64,000 bases of DNA from Paralvinella palmiformis (lineage: Eukaryota > Annelida > Polychaeta > Terebellida > Alvinellidae). Location of the stretch: NCBI GenBank assembly GCA_025642065.1, contig JAODUP010000852.1, forward strand, positions 1-64,000. The letters run 5' to 3'. A model generated the notes under the pieces. The model did not search any database and was not told the origin of the DNA. It saw only the letters and a list, made by a program, of their open reading frames with translations. Below, one piece after another: positions 1 through 13,185 of the stretch (positions are counted from its first letter, which is position 1; each line of letters begins with the position of its first letter). The translations under genes and the position numbers were made by a program.

Positions 1-1268
1 TCAAGTATTACATCCAATTTATTGTATATATGAAATGAACAACAACACATTCATTTTAATGACAATATATTTAAATAAAAAAGTATTTTAGTAATTAAAG
101 CACTTAATTTATTAGGATGAGGAATAATAATAAATGCAACTTAAACAAATTGATTCAATGAAATCTTAAACTTTAATATTCTTCGTGTGAGATGATTATG
201 TCCTGATGGGATATTGTCCAAGGAGAATTTGTCCAGGATTCGTGTTAGTGATATTATTCATAAACATAACTTCGACCGATAACTTTTCTATCTGCATGCA
301 AATATGTAAACGATCTCTACAAGGAATGTTGTTTCGTTACTTATCCCCTATTTACGAGAAGCAATATAATTGAGTGGGTGAGTGAGTGAGTGAGTCAGTA
401 AGTCAGTCAGTCAGTCATTCAATCAGGCAGTCGGTACGTCGAAGAAGTAGTAGATAGTTTATTTATCTGGCCATATCTGACATTTTAATGAAGTTTCACT
501 CCAATAGAAAACTCTCACATACAAAGTTTACAGAGCTATGGGGTTCCAGCGCTCTGCATTATCCATTGTTCAATGAGAAAATCAGTATTCAGTTTGGTGA
601 TAGAGTTTGATTCAAACTTGATACCATATAATGAAGATATTATTTACAAGCACAAATAGCATTATTCCAGAGAGAAAGAGAATGTGGGGGAGAGCATGAT
701 ATATTAAATCATAGACCAAATATTACTTAAGGTCTAAACTGACTGATGTCTCAGATGATTACTATGAACTCACGACAGTATAGGTTCGATTATAGATTTA
801 AAGAAATAAGAGGACATGGCCAGAAACCATGGAAAAGGTTGCTCCAGGGAACGACAAAAATTAATCCGAGACATTAAGAATATTAAAAGTTTAAACTTTT
901 ATTTTACCAATTTTTGTTAGATACATTTATTATTGTGTGTATACACCTAGAAGTATCCCCGGAAGACAACCGTCATATGGGAATGTTCCAACTGTGCTGC
1001 ATTCTCATCCATGAAGCTGTAATATGTATAAAATAAACTACGTCTGATATTATACATAATATAGCTCATAATAGAACATCTTGGATAAACGATTCAATGT
1101 ACACTGATTATAAAATTAGTTTATAAGTTTTGTATGTACAATTTATCATAGTTCTAGTAGTAACAGGACAAGGCAAATCAATTTATGATATTAAAGTGAT
1201 ATATCCTCTCCAGAACTGTTTCTTTCATCAGTAAACAGCGAAACAAACATGTGTATGTTTCTGTTGTG
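1..1268. repeat. Segmental duplication block A, copy 1 (pairs with 13186-14461)
   Basis: The first 1268 bases match 13186-14461 almost base for base, with scattered substitutions and a few small indels. The tetranucleotide run at 371-436 is included. No open frame of convincing coding character is present. The match runs to the left edge of the window, so the duplicated unit probably continues to the left, where block C would be expected. A third, more diverged partial copy is at 18665-19190. Confidence 0.9.
371..436. repeat. GTGA/GTCA tetranucleotide minisatellite, copy 1
   Basis: A run of GTGA units passes into GTCA-like units. The same locus appears in the paralogous blocks at 13553-13621 and, greatly expanded, at 18784-18985, so it is an internal length marker of the segmental duplication. 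Confidence 0.9.
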
Positions 1269-3766
1269 GGCCAAACAGCTCGTCCTCCTCGTCTTCGCAC
1301 ATTCAGTATAATGGTTTTAACAATGTACTGCCAATCTTCAGGTGTATGTTTGAATTAAGTTATGTCACCTATATTTGGGTATTATATATCAATATATTGC
1401 CAATAGGTCGTGTGTTTCAGGCTAAACAACGTATTCACTCACTTACTGATTTGTCTATATAGAAGACATGACTAACATATCATATATTGAGATATGCAAT
1501 TCTCTAACATAACTAGGACACGCTGTCACACAGAAAGGAGTTTAAAACAAAACATGGGGTAATGAATCCTGAATCATCTACTGGATCATACCAGATACAT
1601 TCAAAGATAATAATGTAGGGTATATCATCAGGTATATCAATATGTCCATGGATTTGAATATGTCGAGTTAAATTAGGTTTATCAGCCATCCCTTTTAGTT
1701 ACTCATACATATATATAATCCATCTTGTGATATAAGAAACTATGAAGTTCCCTTTACTGGTGGCTCAAATAAAGACAATCATGCAGAATATAAAACTATA
1801 TCGGGTAATCAGAACCTGTTAATCACTCACTCTGACAAAATGAAGATCAAATTAACTACAACTGAGACAGAGCGAAATGATAGGCCAAAGCAACAGAATG
1901 AGTATGTTATGATCGTTGAAGATTTATCTAAGCAATATTATGAACAATCTGGGCATAAGACTTTAATCTCAATAGTTCTCGAAACAACCAGGACCAAGAA
2001 TTAACAAAGTTTGCATTTTGATTGAATATTGAATACGGCAACGTTGGCGTTTCGTTGTAACTAGTGTTAAAGGAATTGTAATAATAGGATACCATGGTAA
2101 TCCAATACATGAATTCACATAATAGTTATGGCAATCATCATTTCCAGATGAAAAGTAATCGTGTTTGTAATCGATTACACTGTCTATTTAATCGTAATCG
2201 ATGATTACCTTCATGAGTACAAAGGTTGCCATGATTATAAACAATATCATAGCATTCTAAAATGTGAGTATTAAGACAGATATCAGAAAGATATATTTCG
2301 CGATTTTATTCTCAATGTCAGTTTCCAAGTTTCCAGCATCCATGGTATGCATTCTACAAATGCTTATTACTCCATTTTTACACACTTATAAAGTGGCTGT
2401 GGTCAAGCCATAATTAAAAGGTAACCATCCCTACGTGTCTATACAGTGGTAATTCTAGCTAGACAAATTGTTAGTCTAATTGATAGTGTAGCATCTAACC
2501 TGATATGTGTCTAGGCGGTTATTAGATCGTGTACCTTATCTGGCAGTCTCATCAAAGTGAAATCAATGAGGTAGGCAATAGGATGAGGCTACGATAAACA
2601 TGTTGACACTGATAATGCATTAGCTGATGAGGCGACATTAGCGATTAAACTTAGGATAATGACGAGTTAATGTTGAACTAACATTGATGATCCTCTGTAA
2701 TATCCTTGTATTTTCCGTTTAAGTACTAATCCATTCATGACCAATCTAATACTTGTTACTTTCTTCAAAGCCGAATATTTAACGTCGTGGGAGGTTTACA
2801 ATGACGTCAAAGTCTGTTATAAGTTGTTATTTCAAGAATACGTCACTTTGGGAAAGATTGCGATGAAATATTTCAAATCCGTTCGTTGTCTGTAGAAGTT
2901 GAGAGATGCTTTAGTAATGGAGTTCCGGTCTGACTGCTGCTGTTCCATTAACTCTGGTATATCTAAAACAACTCTCACTTTAATTAATAAATATGTCTAT
3001 AAATATCAGGTTTTTTATTTAAAGAGTATAAATTGTAATTATAGTGTTATATGATACGAACTAATAAAATCGTGATGATAACAGAATATATTACAGGTAA
3101 CATATTTCTACCACTTGTCGAGACAACGGAATATCTGGATATGGCCATAAGTTAAACAACTGATACTGTTGACAATATTTAAGACATCGTGCGTTTACCA
3201 ACAGAGTACAATAAAATAAAATTGGTTCCGAAAAGAAATCCCTGTTTCGATATTCTTTGATCTTAAAACCAAACATAAAATTATATTCCTGTACTGATAT
3301 TAGTAATCATTACTTTACATATACTCGTTTGGTCAATAATGAAACAATAAATCGTTAAGCTGATTAGACGGCTTAGAAGAATATATGTCACACAGGATTT
3401 CTGTAAAATGTTACACTTATTAATAGAAAGTTTAACAGAATGAGAGAGAAAAATATAGTTAGCTAAATATGTTTAGTGCTACAAGAACTTTGTTAAATTA
3501 TGAAGAAATCACGAAATATTCTCTTCTGACATGAAAATAGGATAATCTATAAAGATGCAGGTAAAGCGAATACAATCGCATACCCACATAGCTGTATTAA
3601 CTGCTAAATAATAATAGTTCGTAAATATTATCACTGTACCAAATATACTATTTTTTCAGGACATCTTAGAAAATATAATTAATGCATCTCGCGATTCGGG
3701 ATCAAGGCGGCGATGATACAATGTCCAGGCTAAATACACGTCCACCACGCTATTGTATTTTTAATT
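1269..3766. other. Unique spacer absent from the second duplication unit
   Basis: This 2.5-kb stretch lies between blocks A and B in unit 1. In unit 2 the equivalent blocks meet at about 14461-14466, so it was deleted there or inserted here. I see no gene, tRNA or classifiable mobile element in it. A short palindromic region near 2160-2210 carries several TAATCGATTA-like words. The two 60-residue open frames here look like chance. Confidence 0.6.
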
Positions 3767-4227
3767 ATATCTGTTACCGAACCCAGAATAAAGACGAGGT
3801 CAGCATCTGAGATGTCGAAATGTTTTATATGCAGGTTTCTTTTGGACCACAGCAAATTACCGTTGAATGTAAACTGTGGTTTCAAAGTAGTTATCATATG
3901 TATGTAGTAAGCGCCATTGAACCACACGCACCTGTTGTCTACTGCGAGATGTGGTATCAAATGGTATGTTTTACGTGCTTCCGCTTTTTGTACGTAGCCT
4001 GTATGTAGCCGCTTTCCTGTGGGCGTGACATATTTGTCGAGAACGAAAAGCGAATTAACTGGGCCCACAGGCTGATGAGTAGCTCAGACACATGCTTAGG
4101 TATACGCATACATGTATCAATATGGAACATTTTATATTTAGATTAATGTATTATAGTTGTATTTATATTTATATTTATGGATATAAATCTTAAAGGATGT
4201 TTAGATATGTTGATGTTATGTGCCCGT
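3767..4227. repeat. Segmental duplication block B, copy 1 (pairs with 14466-14916)
   Basis: The block aligns with 14466-14916 with few differences. It contains the exon-like frame on the minus strand at 3778-4071. The right edge falls where the CA/TA microsatellite begins here and where a LINE begins in copy 2. Confidence 0.85.
3778..4071 (-). CDS. Putative 98-codon internal exon, unknown protein (intact copy)
   Basis: On the minus strand an acceptor-like CATCAG precedes CCT at 4071, and a donor-like GTAACA follows TCG at 3778. They enclose exactly 98 codons in phase 0-0, starting near residues PVGPVNSLF and ending ADLVFILGS. The composition looks like folded protein: aromatics, several Trp and His residues, no low complexity. 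The stretch is more GC-rich than its flanks. I do not recognise the family. No neighbouring exon was identified on either side, so the transcript it belongs to is unknown. The paralogous copy at 14471-14764 is frameshifted. The frame could also be a captured exon carried by the segmental duplication. Exon status is inference from splice-like borders and an intact frame. Confidence 0.45.
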
Positions 4228-4237
4228 TGCACAAACA

Positions 4238-4300
4238 CAAACATATATACAAACATACACATACATACACAAACACACACTCACATACACACACACACAT

Positions 4301-4341
<41 letters not shown>

Positions 4342-4342
4342 A
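4238..4342. repeat. CA then TA microsatellite
   Basis: An irregular ACAC/ATAC run passes into pure TA. It produces a spurious His/Thr-rich open frame on the plus strand, which is not a gene. Confidence 0.95.
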
Positions 4343-5877
4343 TTGAAGTAATTAGACCGAATCTTTACTCATCTGTTCCGTTTCATAATAACTCACTAGG
4401 TAATTATTTTTTGTTAAACATAGGCACTTCTCCCCTATAAGTTTGGACTGACGGGTTTAAGTCAAGGAGCAAATGATTGTCATTTAGCCTCGCACTCGTC
4501 ATACCTGAAGCACATATCTAAGAACAATACTCTAATGAATCAAATGATGGTTAAATGGAAACTCCTAATTACGATGGTAAGACTGGAATTCGAAACAAAA
4601 ACTAGTTTTTCAGTACGTTTCACTATTGGAGTTTAGCAAAAAAGTTAGCTTAAAACCTTTTATAAGCTGTCGTTTAAAAAACAAGCGACTCGAGTAACTT
4701 ATAAAATCAAATCTAAAGAGACAAGTATAAACAACACCATTGTCGCTTTATTCTCAACCAAGTAATATTATTTTCATTTCATGCAATATACATATTAAAA
4801 GATAGCACTGATATATTTTTCAGGGCACTCATAGTGTGATGCATTTCATATTATATTTCTGTTGGAATTTCATATCTAAATTTATTCAGTGATGGTTTCT
4901 GTTAATTAAGACAAACATAATGTTGTACTAAAATAAAATTGCGAAAGCATGCGTGCGCAGACGGAAACGCATATTCAGAGCGTCAAAGTCAGAACTGTGA
5001 CGGTCTGTTTGAGTTTGAGCTTGAGAATAATATAAAGCGATCTAATGGCTAAATGCCGATGTACAGAAAGTGCTTTATCAGAACTTCATATTCAGCGTTT
5101 GAAATACAGCAACATAATAGAAAACCAATGATAGCTTCGTGGTTGACTGTAGGTCACTATTCCCCCCACCCCACCTCTTCCACCACTACCACCATCAACA
5201 ACACCAACATCACAATATAGCCACGGCTCGCCAATAAAGATCAACTCGGAAATGAAATGATAATAAAAGGAGCCTCGCTTTAGCTACACTAATAATTTTA
5301 GAAGAGGTGACGAATAGTATTCGCAGTAAGTTACAATTGTATAACCTTACTTGTTAGCATATTGGGTATCCTTATTTATGCATTATATATGTGGAATTTG
5401 CGAATAGTCTGTTATAACAGTTAGCTTATATGAATCACATTTACCATGTTTCATCTTAATTTAATTATATTAGTAGTCTTTTATTACCTATTCAGCCTCA
5501 TTGCATTGTTCCTAATGAAGACAGTTTTTAGTCATAATTAATTGATCGCTGATGGCATCGTGAAACCTTAATCTGTTCTCAATACGAGTAATAGGAACTC
5601 TGTAATATAGACGTGTTTTCGCATTAACACGATATCCAAATGGCTAGCAGCTAGGAGTGAAGAATTCTGGGTATCGGTCTTCCTATTTATAAATTGAGTG
5701 TCGTTTTTATTTATTTTCCGATGCCGATCTCATCCAATATTTTGATATAGCAGTCGGTTAAAGCGTTACATTGTGTTAGTATAGACATTTGGCAAACGTG
5801 TACTTTACCTTACCAGTAAGAATGTAGCTGTTTTTCATTGCAAGTACAAGAAGAGAAACATCCTCCGATGATAAGAA

Positions 5878-6063
5878 TTATACACATAGGGTCAGGTTTT
5901 CTTTAATTTTCATCAAAGGTGACGTTCAGTGGTGTCATTCCAACAACACGACTCCGGTAATAAGAAGAAGTTATACACCTAAGGTCAGTTCTTCTTTAAT
6001 TTTCATCGTAACTGACTTTCAGATGTGTCATCCCAACAAGACGATTCCCAAATAGACGAATGG
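5878..6063. repeat. Tandem duplication, two diverged 93-bp units
   Basis: TTATACAC followed by TCTTTAATTTTCATC and a CAACA-CGA stretch occurs at 5878 and again 93 bases later at 5971, with moderate divergence. It lies next to the TTAGGG-like minisatellite. Confidence 0.8.
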
Positions 6064-6094
6064 GGAAATATCCCAACATAAGAGTTCTCGTAAT

Positions 6095-6172
6095 TTCAGG
6101 TTTAGGGTAAGGGTGAAGGTAAGTCTCAGGGTTTGAGTAAGGGTTAGTGTTAGGGCAAGGGTCAGGATCATT
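6095..6172. repeat. Degenerate GGGTTAG/GGGTAAG minisatellite
   Basis: A string of six- to seven-base words on the plus strand (TTTAGGG, TAAGGG, TGAAGG, GGGTTAG, GTTAGGG, CAAGGG). It resembles degraded telomeric TTAGGG but is irregular and only about 80 bases long. A true interstitial telomeric site is possible but not shown. Confidence 0.6.
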
Positions 6173-7815
6173 ATAATAGGATATGACTATATCACCTTTT
6201 TTTAATTCATCCATTTGGGATTTGACTTGTTTGGACTAAGTCCTTTCAATAAGCATCGACGTTGTTTTTTCATAAATATCTCAAGCACATATGTAACTGT
6301 TTTGACAAGTTACAGGCTAATTCAATTTCACTCCTTCCTTTCATACCATGCACATTTCGATCGGCGCTCGAATTGTTTCAGAAATATTCAAACCTGTTAA
6401 AAGGCCAGTTGTTAGTATGTTCACTCCAGATTAAAAACTTCATCCAGTAAACAATGCTGCAAACATGGCGTCACCAAATATAATTTAGACTTAAAGGCGA
6501 TAGACTTAAACTTCCAAAATATCTTAATATGACCAAACAAATAACTGTTAGCTAATCATTGTTTGAACAAAAATAAAAGGTGGTTTAATATACAAAATTA
6601 GCGCGCTTAATTTTAGATGTCACACTCTGAACAACAACATATTAAAAACATTAATTATGTTGTATGCAATTGCCACATGCATCTTGTTATTTCATAAACC
6701 ACAATTAAATGGATGGTTTTCCGAGCGGAATAGCAGGATTTTGTTGGTTTTTATCGCTATACATTATTAATAACGAAATTTATTTGAAACCTTTGAAATC
6801 AATGTACGATGTTCATAACAATTTCTCAATTGTCGGTGTGTTTCACCATGCATTTCTGTAGTAGGTACTTCTCTATGTTTTGCAATCAAAACACACATTA
6901 GCCACTATTATAACGAAGAATAGTGAACTGTATACTTACTTCTAATTTTCTACAACTCCACTGATCAAGCGAATATAAGGGAACTTCTGATTTCATCTTG
7001 TTAATTAAATGTAGCATCAAAATATCAGCTATACTAATATATATGTAAAGAGTGGGCATATGTCTTTATATCATGATTTCAGGATGGTAAATACTACCTC
7101 TTATTATCTATACGTTTGTATGGCTTGTCTTAGATACAGATTTGGCTAGGAGTCGATGAAAATGGCAGATATTCTCCTGGTATTAACAAATGACTACTTT
7201 GTTTTAAAGATATTTATGAACTGAGTTATACCCGCTATATCCTATTAAGCTTTCTGAGCATTTCCAAACAACCACTTATCAGTTTTCTGAAAATGTTTGA
7301 TTAAACAAAAATCGTTCTTCTATAAAATAATTGATAAGATATATAAATATATTTTAAATTGCAAAACATTTTAAAAAAAAATTAAATAATTTTGTTTCTT
7401 TAAATTAGTCGTTCCAGTTTAATGCCACGAAATAAGGAAAATGCAACTCAAGCGAAAATAAAGGTTATATATGAGAATGTACTCACAGATTGAATAAATA
7501 AAACGATTGTAGAAAACAAAGGCAATATTAAGATATAATATAACTAAATAGATTGGTTAAACATGTTTTAAATTATATCTTGTTAACGTTCCAATTGTTA
7601 TATTTAACATTTAATTCTAGTTAGTACCAAAGTACTATATACGAAATAAAAGATGTGTTTGTACTATCACTAGTATTTTAGATAATCTAGTGATATTTTA
7701 CAACCATTATTAATTAAATGTGTTTCTCATATTTAAGATATCTGGTTATCAGTGATAATAAAATAGAATATAAGCATTATGCTATAATGCGCGCTTTTGT
7801 GCATGTGTATCAGTA

Positions 7816-7816
<1 letters not shown>

Positions 7817-7855
<39 letters not shown>
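7817..7855. repeat. TA microsatellite
   Basis: Uninterrupted AT dinucleotide run of about 39 bases. Confidence 0.97.
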
Positions 7856-7859
<4 letters not shown>

Positions 7860-8678
7860 TGAGAGTTTGAATGCTACTACGTATTCAAGTTAGTCATAAG
7901 CAAAAATAATGCATTAAAAAACATTGTCTTGAATTACATGAAATAGATACTCTTGTCTTATTATTCATAAGTTACATTAAACAGAGTCAAATGGTATTAG
8001 ATTAAAGATACTACACACACTTTCAATATCATTTAAGATATAGGTTATGATACTTCATGCAGGAATAATGACATGAGAGTGTACAACATTTTGGAGAAAA
8101 ATATATCCATACGGGAAAACAAATGGCTTGTATTATTATAAAACGATTCAAAATTTAACCGAAAAATAAAACAATGCTATTTTTCTTGTGACGTACATGT
8201 TTAGGGTTTGCCATGAGGTGGATCTCAAAAGGATAAGAAGGCCGGCAATCTATGATTTGGCTAAACTTATTTCATAACAAAAGTACAGTATTGTGTAATT
8301 ATTCATTTTCCTTTTCGAATTCAATCAATTTGTTATTCCTATTACTAGTATTTCACACGGCTTTGTTATGTTAATTTTTCGCGTTACTTACAATCTAAGG
8401 CCAAACACGTGCTTATTCTATGTATCTCTATTTACCCAAATTGTATAAGTAAATTGGCTGATTAAAGTGTTTGATGATTGATCAGATGTCTGGTTTCATT
8501 TTCTTCTAGGTCTACTATTTCTGAAGAAAACATCGTTTACTATTACCCAAGATAGTTCTTATAAACAACGTATTGAAGTCTAATAAACATTGTTGATCAA
8601 TGAATAATCCAACATTATTTATTGATATTCACACGTCCTGACTACAGCAAGAGAAGCCTTAACTGAAATAGGTCGATA

Positions 8679-9759
8679 ATGGCAAAGTCATACGAAAATA
8701 TGTCCGACTATACCGTGACGACAAACTATACATCCGCCACCCAGACCGTCTCCATTAACCTTCTGGAGAGTGGACCAATATTTGTAAACTTGGCAGATCA
8801 AATAGCCTTTACAACCTTTTCATTTGTAGTGTTCCTTCTGGTATATTCAATGAATGGAATCTTCATCAGCACAGTGGCCTTCAACGTACAGCTGCATACG
8901 CCTTATTTCGCCCTCTTGATCATCAATGCCATTCACGACCTTATAATGAGTGCCACTACATTTCTCTCCGTTATATACATGTCTCTTTCTGGCACCAATC
9001 CGTATCGGGGAAATCGCGCCATGTGCTTCGTACATCGGATGTTCCAAATGATGCCGTTCCTTTCTAAAATACACAGCGCTATCTTTCTATCATTGGAACG
9101 GCTACTTTTCTTCTATCGCCCGTTTTGGTATCTACGAGTGGTCACGATTCCGCGCGTAATTGTAATCGAAGTAATCCTATTCACCCTGTCTAGCATATTC
9201 AGCAGCTTAACGACGGCTGTTGGTGAGATATATTTTTCGCCTGCAATGTTACTCTGTTCGAACTTAACGAAATCCTGGGTCTGGGCTAGCCAGATGTCGC
9301 TCTACTACGTTCCCAATATTCTGGTTCTGGCGTCGACTATTGCTTCTCTTTATCATCTCGTCCTGAAGCAAAGACGAGCCATTTCCTCCGTTGCCGTAAC
9401 CGCTAGTACTACGTCCGCAACGTCTAGAGAAGAACAGCAAACGGCCGAAGTGGACAGGCAGACATCACCCGCCAACGTAACAGAATCTTCGGTCAGAAAG
9501 ATCAGAGCCACCATAAAGTTGGTAGCGGGTATTTCCGGAATATTCTGGATATCGATCTTCCCTGCTTTGATCGGGATGAACATCATGCTATCTAAGAATC
9601 TGATCCTAGAAGCTGAGTTGGCATCGAACGTAAAGGCCAGGCTGAGTCTACGTTTCATTAACTCTTAGCCCGATCTGGTCCTGGATAGCTGACCCGTTGA
9701 TATACTATTTCGTTAATCCTCAATTAAAACACTATTTTTACCAAATGCTTCGAAAGTAA
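8679..9759 (+). pseudogene. Class A chemoreceptor-like GPCR, frameshift in front of TM7
   Basis: A rhodopsin-family seven-transmembrane receptor encoded without introns. The uninterrupted frame runs from ATG 8679 to TAG 9666-9668 (329 residues). The N-terminus has NMS and NYT glycosylation sequons. TM1 (about 44-66) holds the conserved Asn59. TM2 holds Asp87 in an AxxD-like setting, preceded by HTPYF. Cys116 at TM3 and Cys193 in loop 2 could form the usual disulfide. ERL at 140-142 stands where DRY is usual, followed by YRP as in olfactory-receptor loop 2. The third loop (about 230-270) is Ser/Thr-rich. After TM6 the frame stops, but codons from 9667 in the +1 frame read SPIWSWIADPLIYYFVNPQ, a good TM7 with a DPLIY motif in the NPxxY position, and then a basic tail to TAA 9757-9759. 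One extra base near 9661-9666 therefore separates TM7 from the rest. It is either a recent pseudogene or an assembly base error. An AATAAA lies at 9831-9836. The ligand cannot be inferred; an olfactory-like role is family-based. Confidence 0.8.
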
Positions 9760-9830
9760 CCGGGAACAGTTTTTTCGTCTGCATCTGGTTGTGCAAAAGT
9801 GAATACTCCGCTTATTGTGTAGTTGTCACA

Positions 9831-9836
9831 AATAAA
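9831..9836 (+). promoter_or_regulatory. Candidate poly(A) signal of the GPCR
   Basis: AATAAA occurs 72 bases after the stop codon of the shifted TM7 frame. The spacing supports a gene end beyond 9759 rather than at the TAG at 9668. Confidence 0.45.
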
Positions 9837-9839
9837 TTA

Positions 9840-10919
<1,080 letters not shown>

Positions 10920-12690
10920 GTGATCATTAATTGACAGATTTTAATTAAAGAAAAATCATCTTAACTGATTTCAAAACTTCGATCTTTAGGGCTGTTAGGG
11001 TATTTAGACTTAAATAACATGAACACAATATCGATATTAAGATTTACAAGATGTCTTTCTTGGTGACCAGTACAGTGTTAGTTACCTGCAGTTTACATTT
11101 TAGTTTTTTACATTATGATGGGAAGCCCTCAACTCTGCTCTCGACTGATAAAGTAGTGCAGTGTAAACATTATACTGTTCATTCATAATAAACGAAACAA
11201 TTGTTTTCAATCATTTTATTTGGTGTGAAAACAGGGATATTTCTACAGTTTCTAGATCGAGCAAATAATGTACAAAAACAGAGCAAATATAATTTATAAT
11301 AATAAGAAATGGAGTTACATATTCGAATATATGTATGCTGAAGACCAAAGAGAAACTACAAGGCTATATATTATGAGACAAAATGGAAACTTCCTGCCTT
11401 AAATACAAACATGTGTCATTCTTTTCAAACAGTTACTTTTTATGTTTGAGCCGACACACGTGAGCAGATATTTGTGGAAACGTGCCCCCTCTGTGTTCAC
11501 CTGAAGCGTAACAGATGCTAATATATTATTTATGATATATACCAGATACATACTAGGTGTTATATATATTTCATTATGACACGACATTATTAACAGATCT
11601 AATAATCACAGTGGATATTGTGAACAAATTTAAGCAACATAAACTATACATTACACGTTATCACTTAAATTGAAACTAGAACTGGGCATAATCTTTTAGA
11701 ATCTGTCAATCATTGAGCTGGTCACATGACAAAACATAATTTAATAAAGCAACCGTTTCGAACTACTCAGTTATCTACGCTCTGCACCTAATAAACTATT
11801 TAGTCTCTGGTCATATGTTTTATGTATTTTTGGTATTGCAGTTGAGGAAATTCAAAAAATAAAGTTCAGTTCAAGTGCAAATGACACATTAAACAAATTC
11901 ATTGTAGGATATATAAAACTCATCTACGGTTTCCCTAAACAATGCGCCAAAAGTATTTAAAGTCAGACAAATATTTAAGATGTTCTTTTCTGTGTTAGTA
12001 AACCAAACGAAAAATTGCAAGAATACACTTCATACTTGATTTCCGGCGTCTGGATTATTTCCTGTCTGGAGTGTCTCCTGTTAGGGACAGTGTAAAATAC
12101 GGCAATAATGTATTGGTATGTCTCGTTCTGAGCTAAAATAATTAGCGAGATCTTCAAGATAGTCAAAATCCGGTTTATCTTCTCCCAAAAGCGTAATTTA
12201 TCAGACCAAACAAAGCCATGTCACATGATAATACGATATTTAAGGGCTACTTCAAGGTAAAACACGATACATTCCTCGTACTGTCCTTGTTTCTAGAACT
12301 TGTCATGTTCTAAAAGGCCATCCTTGTAACCAATGGTGGATATTCCTGCAGACCTCCTCCTGTTCCGGCTATTTATTATCACTTAACGGGGATATTTCTT
12401 TCCTCGCTGTTAGTTTATGGTCATGTAACATCCACGAACTTCATATATGTCCAGTGAACACGCATTTGTACATTTTGTTGATTCTAGAAATGTGGGTCGT
12501 CGACATCTTCTGATCACTGTGGTAGTCTTCAGAATGTTTGTAGTCTTCGTAAAGTGGGAACCGATGGTTCACGCTTGGTGCCCTCATTCGAGAACCATTT
12601 CCTTAAGTCCAATTCTGCACGTGATGAGATCAGTTGTGTCGTAGCTATATCGGCTATCTTTACAGTTCGATTCACGTACCTTGAACTGTG
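10920..12690. repeat. Segmental duplication block C, copy in unit 2 (pairs with 16441-18665)
   Basis: Starts with TTGACAGATTTTAATTAAAG and aligns with 16441-18665 through the whole block, for example the AAATTAAACAAATTCATTGTAGG-like stretch near 11890 and the GAGAACCATTTCCTTAA stretch near 12589. Divergence is clearly higher than between the two A blocks. The other copy has gained a SINE and a TA microsatellite. The open frames of about 65 residues near 12447-12735 are not conserved in reading frame between the copies, so I do not call them genes. Confidence 0.85.
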
Positions 12691-13185
12691 TTGATGGGTA
12701 AACGGACATATTCCCCGCGGATAATATCCCCTCAAGACATATTCCCCTCACATGAAGAACAAATCAAAGCAAATATAAAAACAAATATTATAGCATACGG
12801 TTTAATTCAAAGTTATTTTGACATTTCTTACAAGTCTGTGTGTAAAACACATCAAAAGTTATTTCAATCGAATCAAGTGACCAACTCCCCATAGAACCTC
12901 GGGAATTGTTTTGATATCCTGGTTCCTGTTTGAACAAAGCCTGACAGATGACTGTGTGCCATTTTGTATGATCTTCAATCAGGACTTGATCTTTGCGCAG
13001 ATTATCAATGGTTCTCCATATAGTGGGATGGACATGTAATAATTGTAGTTCTGGTAATGTTTAGATCTAGTAATGTTGCTGTAAGATTATACTTGGCTTC
13101 CTTCTATACAAATGACTACTGGATTCCCATGGAAAAACTCAACATACTCTAATTATGAATTGCAGTTAAAATACCTGTCATTTAT
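12691..13185. other. Spacer between blocks C and A in unit 2
   Basis: About 500 bases with no recognised feature. They are missing from unit 3, where block C passes directly into the A-like sequence at 18665. Confidence 0.5.

Larger units (their letters stand above)
4343..8678. other. AT-rich intergenic region before the GPCR
   Basis: No gene or recognisable transposon is seen. The region holds a 93-bp tandem duplication at 5878-6063, a GGGTTAG-like minisatellite at 6095-6172 and a TA microsatellite at 7817-7855. 7320-7800 is extremely AT-rich. No clear core promoter for the downstream GPCR could be picked out. Confidence 0.6.

Noticed and set aside
2620..2660. CTGATGAGGCGAC looks like a hammerhead ribozyme core
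   Set aside because: The required GAAAC partner and closing stems are not found nearby.
9353..9658. 101-codon frame antisense to the GPCR
   Set aside because: Shadow of the GPCR coding strand. The sense frame carries all recognisable motifs.
12447..12735. 65-68-codon frames in block C
   Set aside because: Frames are not preserved in the paralogous block at 18400-18665, so they are unlikely to be coding.
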